In this document: positions 45,173 through 53,279 of the stretch, piece after piece
How positions within the stretch are numbered: position 1 is the first letter of the stretch
How the letters are laid out: each line of letters starts with the position of its first letter
From: Flammeovirgaceae bacterium
GTDB lineage: Bacteria; Bacteroidota; Bacteroidia; Cytophagales; Cyclobacteriaceae
Length of the DNA: 64,000 nt
Assembly: GCA_020635915.1 (NCBI GenBank)
Contig: JACJYU010000001.1
Location: 2,270,501 to 2,334,500, forward strand
Direction of reading: 5' to 3'
Notes under the pieces: model-generated
Told to the model about the DNA's origin: nothing
Databases searched by the model: none
The model's input: only the letters and a program-made list of their open reading frames with translations
Position numbers and translations under genes: made by a program

Positions 45173-45824
45173 AGCCCGGAACATTTTTGCCTAATTCGAT
45201 ATCCCTGGTGGCCACCAGCAAGCCATTTTGCAAAACGGGGGCCACGACAAACCCCCCGCCACCCCGTGGGTTCATCCGGTTTATTCTATCGTCAGTTAAC
45301 AATGGATCGTTTTTGAACAAATAGCTTTCCAAATAGTAGTACTTTCCATTTGGCTCCAGTACGGTCAGGTGGATGTGCTTTGGATTTGACCGGCTTGGGT
45401 ATGCCCCTGGTATTTGTGTGTAAAATCTATAGTTTCCATTTGCATCCGTTTTGGCCCATCCCCGTAGGTACCCATGCCGTTTGGCCCAGCCTTTTTCATT
45501 GCCACGGGTTGGGTAGGCCCCCTCTTGATTGGTATGGTAGATGTATAGAATGACACCTGGCGCAGGCTTTCGTGATCCATGTTGATACAGAGTCCCCTTA
45601 ATGAGAAATCCAGGGCCTTTGGTTTGAAAATCCTCAAGTGTGTCCACGTTATTGAGGGCTTGGCCACCATATTCAAATATGGCTTCACAACCCTCACAGG
45701 GGCCACCCACCAACCGGAATTCGGTTTGCACTTGCAAATTCAATGGGACCTGGCCACCTGGATCGTTCCCCGTTATTCCTGTTATCTTGCAAAAGGCCCA
45801 AAATAAGAATAGGGTTAGTTTCAT
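45162..45824 (-). CDS. Intradiol ring-cleavage dioxygenase-like exported protein
   Basis: A 220-residue protein with a hydrophobic N-terminus (signal peptide) and a full intradiol dioxygenase core. Fe(III) ligands are Tyr104 (EGAYP), Tyr142 (IPGAYP), His150 and His152 (PKHIHL); HGYLRGWAKTDANGNYRFYT is the family spine. A Cys pair GPCEGCEAIFEYG (43-46) precedes the core, a feature of the exported Bacteroidota members. Known family chemistry is oxygenative cleavage of catechols between the two hydroxyls. No aromatic catabolism genes are nearby, so the substrate could be a lipid-soluble catechol or quinol. First gene of the operon with YceI, DoxX and a second homologue. Confidence 0.85.
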   Translation of the reverse strand: MKLTLFLFWAFCKITGITGNDPGGQVPLNLQVQTEFRLVGGPCEGCEAIFEYGGQALNNVDTLEDFQTKGPGFLIKGTLYQHGSRKPAPGVILYIYHTNQEGAYPTRGNEKGWAKRHGYLRGWAKTDANGNYRFYTQIPGAYPSRSNPKHIHLTVLEPNGKYYYLESYLFKNDPLLTDDRINRMNPRGGGGFVVAPVLQNGLLVATRDIELGKNVPGYDH

Positions 45825-46140
45825 AGGCTATTGATTTTAAGTGGTCATATGGAACCGCCAGTTATTATCATGCCGTTGGGTGCAATGTCGTTACATGGAG
45901 ATTTCATATAAAAGCGTTGATAAGTTTGATTAAAATTATAGGGTTGTACACTAAACCGTGCCCATAAGTTGCCTCAAATCCCCAACCTGTGTAAAATCTA
46001 CCATGAGACGGGAAGTTTTATTCAACGAAAGTCAATGGAATCAGAAATGGAAATTTGCGCGGATTTTCATTTAGCCTGCCCATAACAAAGGTGTGCCTTC
46101 GCGGGTGCCCCAAAGAAAAGGGTTGGTTGGGGCCAATGGC
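45825..46140. other. 316-base intergenic region ahead of the dioxygenase/YceI/DoxX operon
   Basis: No open frame looks coding. It must hold the promoter of the minus-strand operon that starts at 45824, but no perfect TAnnTTTG box was found; TAATTTTA and TAGATTTT are the nearest. A GCCCCAA/TTGGGGC pair near 46100-46130 could form a weak hairpin after the LytTR gene. Confidence 0.4.
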
Positions 46141-46962
46141 CTACAAAAGGCCTTCCTTTAATTCTTTGGCATAGTTGCGGCTCAAGCGGAGGATGCTGCC
46201 ATCTTTTAAAATCACATCGTAATCGCCATTATTTCTTGACCTAAGCCCTTTTATCATTTGGGTATTAACAATGATTGATTTATGGATTCTCTTGAATTGG
46301 TTTGGGTCCAACGTAGAATGTAGGTTCTTCAAGCTATCAACAATAACATGTTTCCTGTCATTGGTTTGGAGTTGAAGGTACCCACTGTCGGCCTTGATCC
46401 ATTTTATATCGTGGGTGCTTATTAATGTTGACGTGCCGCCATGTTTTACGGTGATATGGCCATTGTACATTTTTGGGCCTTTAGGGGCTCCCTCCTTTTG
46501 TTGGTTTTGGTGGCGAACGTAACTCAAAATGGTATATACGACCAGCACTAAGTACAACCGGGTCGTGAGTTTTTCTTTTATCAATAGCCCCAGGTCCCAG
46601 TGCTCATTGTTGAATAGCGGTGAGATGGCATATAAAAGATAAGCAAACAGCAATAAGTGGGCAATGCCAATCACGGCCGGCAGACCCATCCAAACGGACA
46701 GCCCCCAAAGCCCTTTTTTATTGAATGGGGATTGGCCGTGAATGTGCCTGGTTACCTTGTCGAACAACAGGTAAAAGGGTATAAATAATAGCCAGAACAA
46801 TTTATAGGCCATTGACTCATAAAAATCATAATAGATGCCATTCCATTTGGCGCCAAAATAGTCTTGTAGCGAAGTGGTTATAGCTACCATAAAGCAGAGG
46901 ATTAGAAGCAACCATGCTTCCCTTTTTTTGATGGTAGACAATCTGGCGATGCCCAGGTTCAT
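46141..46962 (-). CDS. Membrane-bound LytTR-family transcriptional regulator
   Basis: A 273-residue protein with four hydrophobic segments in the first 165 residues (WLLLILCFMVAITTSL, YKLFWLLFIPFYLLF, GIAHLLLFAYLLYAI, LYLVLVVYTILSYV) and a C-terminal LytTR DNA-binding domain (about 180-273; IKWIKADSGYLQLQTNDRK, HKSIIVNTQMIKGL, LSRNYAKEL). There is no receiver domain, so the membrane part probably senses or anchors. MNLGIARL is taken as the start; an ATG eight codons earlier is possible. Its neighbour downstream on the same strand is the dioxygenase operon, a plausible target. Confidence 0.85.
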   Translation of the reverse strand: MNLGIARLSTIKKREAWLLLILCFMVAITTSLQDYFGAKWNGIYYDFYESMAYKLFWLLFIPFYLLFDKVTRHIHGQSPFNKKGLWGLSVWMGLPAVIGIAHLLLFAYLLYAISPLFNNEHWDLGLLIKEKLTTRLYLVLVVYTILSYVRHQNQQKEGAPKGPKMYNGHITVKHGGTSTLISTHDIKWIKADSGYLQLQTNDRKHVIVDSLKNLHSTLDPNQFKRIHKSIIVNTQMIKGLRSRNNGDYDVILKDGSILRLSRNYAKELKEGLL

Positions 46963-47173
46963 AGTATGGATATAACGATTGCCCAAAGCAAAGGATTTCA
47001 GCTAAACCTAAATTATACCCAAAATGTGCCGAAAAATCAACAGGTCATCATATATAATACTCAGGATATTGGAATTTTGTCTTTTTGCATCTTTTAGTCA
47101 GGTACCTTGCATGAAAACCCGCCTAGGCCAGCCTTGTTCCATTGGGTTAATAATTCATATTAAAATATGTGGC

Positions 47174-48064
47174 ATGAAAAAGTGTTTTGGTAAGTTCGTG
47201 ATGGCATCAATCTTATTTGGTTTTCCATGGGCTGCCTACCCACAAGAAACCAGGGTGGTTTTTCAAGATATTGAGTGGTCGCCCACAGGGGATTTTATAG
47301 CCTTTTCCGCTATCAAAGTAAAGCCAGATTGGTCCGATTATTCAAAGGATGGATGGCGTATTTATACTTACAATCCAAAATCCAATGTACTCACCAGTTT
47401 GTGCAATGCATGCGTTTATTTTTCGGTATTGACCGATGGCCACCAAATTGTATACGATAAAGTAAATGAATCGGGGAAGGATATTTACATAATGGATATG
47501 TTAACCGGAACGGGCCAAAGGGTTCTTGCGAATAAGGGAAAAAACGCTGGCCCAAGTTGGTCGCCCGATGGTAGCCATTTTGTTTTCTATAGTGACGAAG
47601 GGGGTAATGAGGAATTGTTCACTTTTGGTTTAAAAAGTGGTGAAAAGAAACAAATTACCAAAAGGACTGATGGCAAAAGCTACAATCCGGTATGGTCGCC
47701 CTTCTCCAATCAAATCGTGTACTATTTGGAGAAAGGGGACAATAAGGATCAGATCTACTTGACCGATATGGACGGTTCATTTCAAAGAAACCTCACTAAT
47801 GACGATCATCACAATATTTTTCCATCATGGACACCGGACGGCAGAGTAATCTACGTTAGGGATAAAGGTGAGGTTATGATTATGAATGTTGATGGAACGA
47901 ACAAGGAAAGGATTTTGGGGAAGTCCGGTGGGCTTGCGGTATTGTCGCCCGATGGCAAAAAACTACTTTTTGTGGCTGATGATGCATCTGGGCTTAGCAT
48001 TTTGGACCTGGACTCTAAAAAGGAAGAAAGGTTGTTTTTGTCCAGTGATTTGATTGTGAAATAG
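47174..48064 (+). CDS. Exported PD40/TolB-like beta-propeller protein
   Basis: A 296-residue protein with a signal peptide (MKKCFGKFVMASILFGFPWAAYP) followed by repeated WD40-like PD40 units: WSPTGDFIAFSAIK, SWSPDGSHFVFYSDEGGNEE, VWSPFSNQIVYYLEKGD, SWTPDGRVIYVRDKGE and LSPDGKKLLFVADD. ATG 47024 gives a longer frame, but 50 extra residues would precede the signal peptide. Such propellers usually bind proteins or glycans in the periplasm; none of the enzymatic partners of TolB (Tol-Pal) is nearby. Seven bases before the DJ-1 gene, so likely co-transcribed. Confidence 0.8.
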   Translation: MKKCFGKFVMASILFGFPWAAYPQETRVVFQDIEWSPTGDFIAFSAIKVKPDWSDYSKDGWRIYTYNPKSNVLTSLCNACVYFSVLTDGHQIVYDKVNESGKDIYIMDMLTGTGQRVLANKGKNAGPSWSPDGSHFVFYSDEGGNEELFTFGLKSGEKKQITKRTDGKSYNPVWSPFSNQIVYYLEKGDNKDQIYLTDMDGSFQRNLTNDDHHNIFPSWTPDGRVIYVRDKGEVMIMNVDGTNKERILGKSGGLAVLSPDGKKLLFVADDASGLSILDLDSKKEERLFLSSDLIVK

Positions 48065-48071
48065 GCAGAAA

Positions 48072-48800
48072 ATGAAGATGCCCGCACACTACATAAACCG
48101 TATAGGTATATTGCTATTTGCTCTTTTGGTTTACAATTGCAATGCGCAGCCATTGTATTCAACAGGGAAATTGAAAGTGGCTATATTTGTATATAATGGT
48201 GTTGAAGTGCTTGATTTTGCTGGTCCGGCTGAAGTATTTTCCGTGACAAGCACAAAAGATAATAATGGTAGTTGGACAAAAGCGTTTGAGGTCTTTACCG
48301 TTGCTGCAAGTAGCGAACCCATTACAAGCCAGGGATTTATTGAAGTGATTCCAGACTACTCCTTGGATAATTGCCCGGAAGCGGATATTATTATTTTGCC
48401 CGGTGGATCGACTCAAGCATCCAGGAAAGATCAAAATGTATTGAGCTGGATTGGAAATCACTCAAAGAAGGGCTCAAATGTATTGCTCTCAATATGTACA
48501 GGTGCATTTTTAATAGGGGATGCTGGATTGCTTGATGCACAAAAAGCAACAACATGGTACGGTAAAATTGATCAATTTAGGACAACCTTTCCTGAAACAG
48601 AGGTGTTGGAAAATGTTAGATATATTGACAATGGCCAGATAATAACTACTGCAGGAGTGTCAGCGGGAATCGATGGCTCACTTCACTTGGTAGCCCGCAT
48701 TTTTGGAATAAAGTCGGCCACACGAGTGGCTAAATACATGGAGTATGATAAATGGAATCCAGATAGTGGTTTGGTTGTCACTAAAAAACCTGGCAAATAA
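48072..48800 (+). CDS. Exported DJ-1/PfpI-family protein
   Basis: A 242-residue class I GATase-like protein with VAIFVYNGVEVLDFAGPAEV, DIIILPGGS and the nucleophile elbow SICTGAFLIGDAGLLDA (Cys142), close to isonitrile hydratase/ThiJ-type proteins and to the sensor domain of GATase-AraC regulators. An N-terminal hydrophobic segment ends LLVYNC, so it is exported and perhaps a lipoprotein (Cys23), unusual for this normally cytoplasmic family. No AraC domain is attached. Likely co-transcribed with the propeller gene 7 bases upstream. Activity unknown. Confidence 0.83.
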   Translation: MKMPAHYINRIGILLFALLVYNCNAQPLYSTGKLKVAIFVYNGVEVLDFAGPAEVFSVTSTKDNNGSWTKAFEVFTVAASSEPITSQGFIEVIPDYSLDNCPEADIIILPGGSTQASRKDQNVLSWIGNHSKKGSNVLLSICTGAFLIGDAGLLDAQKATTWYGKIDQFRTTFPETEVLENVRYIDNGQIITTAGVSAGIDGSLHLVARIFGIKSATRVAKYMEYDKWNPDSGLVVTKKPGK

Positions 48801-48857
48801 TTTTGGGTTTCCTTCCAGATCAAGGGATTGTGGTTAGCCTTTTCATGGAAGGCCCCC

Positions 48858-49442
48858 TCAATCAGCGCACAGTTGAATGGGGGCATCCTCCCTCTCCCCG
48901 TCACTAAACCACACCACACCGTAGTGCCCATGGATGCCCACGCCCACCGCCTTCCATTCCAGTTGGGCCCAGGTGCCCGAGTTAATGAGCAGGGGATTGT
49001 GCCCCGGGCTTTTCTTCCATCCCTCGATCCCTTCGGCCGCACTGGCCTCGCCCGAACTGTAATAGGCGATTTCAAACCCATTCCCCTCATAACCTGAAAT
49101 TTCCCTGGGCTTGTCCCACATGCAGCTGGCCTGTGCGTGGTCCGGGGTGTAGCAGCAGGCGCTCCAAGGTCCTTTGTCGGACCAACTGTGCGGGTTGCAC
49201 CGGTAGCGGGTTTCGTAGTCGTAATTTTCCATCAAGTCCCTTACATGCGCTTGTGCCACCCGGGTGAGCTTTGGCGAATAAGGTATCGGTTTGAGCTTCT
49301 TCGATTTCCGGTATTCCATAATGAGGTCAAAAAGCTTCTTTTCCTCCTGCGAGAGGCACGTTTCCTCCCCTGCCGGTGGGGAAGGTATTTCTGCAAAAGG
49401 GGAGAGGAAAAGGAGGCTGCAAACGATGTAAAATAGCTTCAT
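48858..49442 (-). CDS. Exported CAP/SCP-domain protein
   Basis: A 194-residue secreted protein: signal peptide MKLFYIVCSLLFLSPFAE, then a CAP (cysteine-rich secretory protein/antigen 5/PR-1) domain with EYRKSKKLKPIPYSPKLTRV, AQAHVRDLMENYDY, GPGHNP-like SPGHNPLLINSGTWAQLEWKA split across the core, and GVGIHGHYGVVWFSD. Several Cys in the middle (RCNPHSW, ACCYTP, SCMWD) may pair. Bacterial CAP proteins have no single known function. Convergent with the DJ-1 gene and divergent from icd. Confidence 0.82.
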   Translation of the reverse strand: MKLFYIVCSLLFLSPFAEIPSPPAGEETCLSQEEKKLFDLIMEYRKSKKLKPIPYSPKLTRVAQAHVRDLMENYDYETRYRCNPHSWSDKGPWSACCYTPDHAQASCMWDKPREISGYEGNGFEIAYYSSGEASAAEGIEGWKKSPGHNPLLINSGTWAQLEWKAVGVGIHGHYGVVWFSDGEREDAPIQLCAD

Positions 49443-49641
49443 GGAAATGGCGTTTGTTTTTTTCTGCGATTAACGTGCCAGATTGGCCGCGGTTACTATT
49501 TTATTGGCTGAATTTTTATAATTTCGCCCTGCCCGTTTGGCCCTGTAGGACGGGTGGCTTGCCCGCAAGGCACGGGGCACGGGAGGCAGCCTTCCAGCGT
49601 CAATTTTAAAAATTTATTTGTACTAAGCATAACCTATAAAG

Positions 49642-50868
<1,227 letters not shown>

Positions 50869-50932
50869 CGGAGGCCTCGGCCCCAAACCCATAATTAAAC
50901 CACTTTTGGCGGTTATAATCCCCAAAAAGCAT

Positions 50933-50940
50933 TACTTTTG
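50933..50940 (+). promoter_or_regulatory. -7 box TACTTTTG ahead of the ATPase remnant and P1 peptidase
   Basis: Perfect TAnnTTTG match; TTTG at 50905-50908 is a candidate -33 element with a 24-base spacer, a little long. CCAAAA (50922-50927) and TTTTGG around the box also form an inverted repeat. Transcription from about 50947 would read the remnant and the P1 peptidase gene. Confidence 0.5.
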
Positions 50941-50947
50941 GAGGTAA

Positions 50948-51391
50948 TCTGCCCCGAAGCTGTGTCAGGGCAAGGCGATTGTTGTATTGGGCCCACGGCA
51001 AACAGGGAAGACCACCTTGCTGGAAGCGATGCGAAAGGTATACTTCTGGGACTTAGGTGTAAGGAACACCCTTATCGGAAACTTTAACCCACTTTCCATT
51101 AGGACAGATGCGGGTGCCTTGTGGGAAAATTTCCTTATAGTTGAAAGAATGAAGTACCTTCACTATCATTCGGTCCATGGCAACCGTTACTTTTGGAGAA
51201 CGAAATCACAACAGGAAATTGATTATGTTGAAGAGCGGGATGGCCGTATGTTTGCCTATGGGTTTAAGATGAACCCCAAGGTTAAATACCGGTTTCCAAA
51301 AACATTTACATCGGCTTATCCCGAAGCGGGCACCCAAGTGGTTTCCCTCGATAACTTTCATGATTTCTTGACCAGCCCTTTTGCACCATGA
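50948..51391 (+). pseudogene. Remnant of an AAA-ATPase with DUF4143 domain, internally deleted
   Basis: The open frame encodes GKAIVVLGPRQTGKTTLLEAM, the Walker A region of AAA_14/DUF4143 ATPases, fused directly to KVYFWDLGVRNTLIGNFNPL, the start of the C-terminal DUF4143 (nuclease-like) part, ending SLDNFHDFL. Intact members are about 380-400 residues; this one has about 145 codons and lacks Walker B and the middle of the protein, consistent with an in-frame deletion of some 200 residues. No ATG start exists; a TAA at 50945-50947 precedes the frame and the first usable start would be non-ATG. The stop overlaps the P1 peptidase ATG by 4 bases. Confidence 0.75.
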
Positions 51392-52521
51392 AGGGATTGA
51401 CCGTAATAATTTTGATTTTCGTTTGCTCCGGGGCGGTGGCCCAGCAAAGGCCCCGGGCTTTGGGGGTCCATTTTGGGGTGCTTCCCACTGGCCCTTACAA
51501 TGCCATCACCGATGTGAAGGGCGTGCTGGTGGGGCATGTCACTTTGATGGAAGGGGAAAACGTCCGGACAGGCGTAACGGCCATTGTCCCCCACGATAAA
51601 AACATTTTTCAACACAAGGTGCCGGGCGCAGTGTATACCGGCAATGGCTTTGGCAAGTTGGCGGGGACCACGCAGGTGGAGGAACTCGGCAACATCGAAA
51701 CGCCCATTGTCCTTACCAACACGTTAAGCGTGGCGCAGGGGCTGGAAGGGTTGATCGACTACACTTTGTCTTTTGAAGAAAACAAAAACGTGAGGTCCGT
51801 CAACGGGGTGGTAGGGGAAACCAATGATGGCGGCCTGAATGACATCCGCGGCAGGCATGTGACAAAGGGGCATGTGATGGAAGCCATCAAAAATGCCAAA
51901 AGCGGCATGGTGGCGGAAGGGTCTGTGGGGGCGGGCACCGGCACCATTTGTTTTGGGTTCAAAGGAGGGATTGGCACTTCCTCACGGGTGCTTCCCAAAG
52001 AATTGGGCGGGTATACGGTTGGCGTGCTGGCGCAGACAAATTTTGGTGGGGTATTGCAGATAGATGGGGTGCCGATAGGCAAGGAGTTGGGGCAATATGC
52101 TTACAGCAATGCCATCGAAGGCCCTGTGGATGGCTCGTGCATGATGGTGGTGGCCACGGACGCGCCTTTGGATGCCAGGAACCTAAAGCGCCTGGCAAAG
52201 CGCGCCATCATGGGCCTGGCCAAAACAGGCGGCATCGCCTCCAACGGCAGCGGGGATTATGTGATAGCATTTTCGGCCAATGAATCGGTGAGGATACCTT
52301 ATGGTTCCGGGAAGCCCACTGATACCTTTACCACCCTCCGCAACGATAACATGAGCCCCTTGTTTATGGCCGCCATCGAAGCCACTGAAGAGGCGATCAT
52401 CAACTCATTGTTTGCGGCCACACCGGTGGGCAAGCTGCGGAATGGGGAAGAAGTGAAGCCGCTGCCTGTGGACAAGGTGATGGGGATTATGAAGAAGTAC
52501 AATAAGGTAGGTAAAAGGTAG
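51388..52521 (+). CDS. Exported P1-family peptidase (DmpA-like aminopeptidase/esterase)
   Basis: N-terminal nucleophile hydrolase that cleaves itself into two chains, then acts as an aminopeptidase. The 377-residue precursor has a signal peptide (MKGLTVIILIFVCSGAVAQQ). Landmarks are GPYNAITDVKGVLVGHVT, NGVVGETNDGGLNDIRGRHV, GAGTGTICFGFKGGIGTSSR, and DGSCMMVVATDAPLDARNL with the cleavage pair Gly249-Ser250, where Ser250 is the nucleophile, matching DmpA numbering. Its ATG overlaps the end of the ATPase remnant and it ends 2 bases from the convergent response regulator. Substrates unknown. Confidence 0.9.
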   Translation: MKGLTVIILIFVCSGAVAQQRPRALGVHFGVLPTGPYNAITDVKGVLVGHVTLMEGENVRTGVTAIVPHDKNIFQHKVPGAVYTGNGFGKLAGTTQVEELGNIETPIVLTNTLSVAQGLEGLIDYTLSFEENKNVRSVNGVVGETNDGGLNDIRGRHVTKGHVMEAIKNAKSGMVAEGSVGAGTGTICFGFKGGIGTSSRVLPKELGGYTVGVLAQTNFGGVLQIDGVPIGKELGQYAYSNAIEGPVDGSCMMVVATDAPLDARNLKRLAKRAIMGLAKTGGIASNGSGDYVIAFSANESVRIPYGSGKPTDTFTTLRNDNMSPLFMAAIEATEEAIINSLFAATPVGKLRNGEEVKPLPVDKVMGIMKKYNKVGKR

Positions 52522-52523
52522 GA

Positions 52524-53279
52524 TCAGATAGCTGCAATTTTGCGCATCAATTCATCCTTTGTCTTTCGGGTTACCGGCACCAGTGTGCCTTTGATGACAA
52601 CCCCATTGTCTTCGATCCGTTCGATGTTGTTCAAGTTAACCACATAACTTCTGTGGGTCCTTAGGAATTCAGGGCGGTCGATCTTCTCCAAGACCGTATG
52701 CAGGTTAAGGGCAAGGGTGAATTTTCGGTCGTTTGCATACAGGACACTGTAACTGCCGTGTGCTTTTATGTAATTTATATCCGTGAGTTTCACCTTCTCA
52801 AAGACTTTTCCGGCCTTGACAAAGATTGAGTTATTAATCAGGTAATGAAGCGGCCTGGCGTTGTCAAAAGCAGGGACTTGCTCATCTGGGTCCCCAAAGA
52901 TCTTATTGGAATAGTTATGAAGCGCCAATTCAATTGACATATGCAAATTCTGAAAATTAAAGGGCTTTATGATGTAGGCATGGGGTTGTGTCCGCTTGGC
53001 CCTTTCAAAGGTTGCATGGTCGGAATGTGCGGTTACAAAAATAAGTGGGATATCAACGATCTTTCGAATAATTTCTGCAACATTGACACCATCGATTCCG
53101 TCCCCCAGCCGAATATCCAAAAGGGCCAGGTCGGGGGTTCCTAGTTTCACGGCAGCAATGGCTTCTTCCCCGGTTTTTGAGATGCCGGTGACTTCATATC
53201 CCAATTTTACCAGGTTTCTGCGAATATCTTCAGCGACTATAAATTCATCTTCGACCACAAGGATTTTTACTTTGTTCAT
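52524..53279 (-). CDS. LytTR-family response regulator
   Basis: A 251-residue DNA-binding response regulator. The receiver domain (1-120) has the acidic pair VVEDE, phospho-acceptor Asp55 (ALLDIRLGDG), VTAHSD and KPFNF. The LytTR DNA-binding domain is at about 150-250 (INYIKAHGSYSVLYAND, RTHRSYVVNLNNIERI). The start overlaps the stop of the upstream sensor kinase by 4 bases, so they form a two-component pair. Target genes are unknown. Confidence 0.93.
   Translation of the reverse strand: MNKVKILVVEDEFIVAEDIRRNLVKLGYEVTGISKTGEEAIAAVKLGTPDLALLDIRLGDGIDGVNVAEIIRKIVDIPLIFVTAHSDHATFERAKRTQPHAYIIKPFNFQNLHMSIELALHNYSNKIFGDPDEQVPAFDNARPLHYLINNSIFVKAGKVFEKVKLTDINYIKAHGSYSVLYANDRKFTLALNLHTVLEKIDRPEFLRTHRSYVVNLNNIERIEDNGVVIKGTLVPVTRKTKDELMRKIAAI

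Noticed and set aside
49530..49590. GC-rich stretch in the icd leader as a copy of the ndk palindrome
   Set aside because: Base-by-base comparison shows only scattered GGCAGGC-like similarity, not a shared unit.
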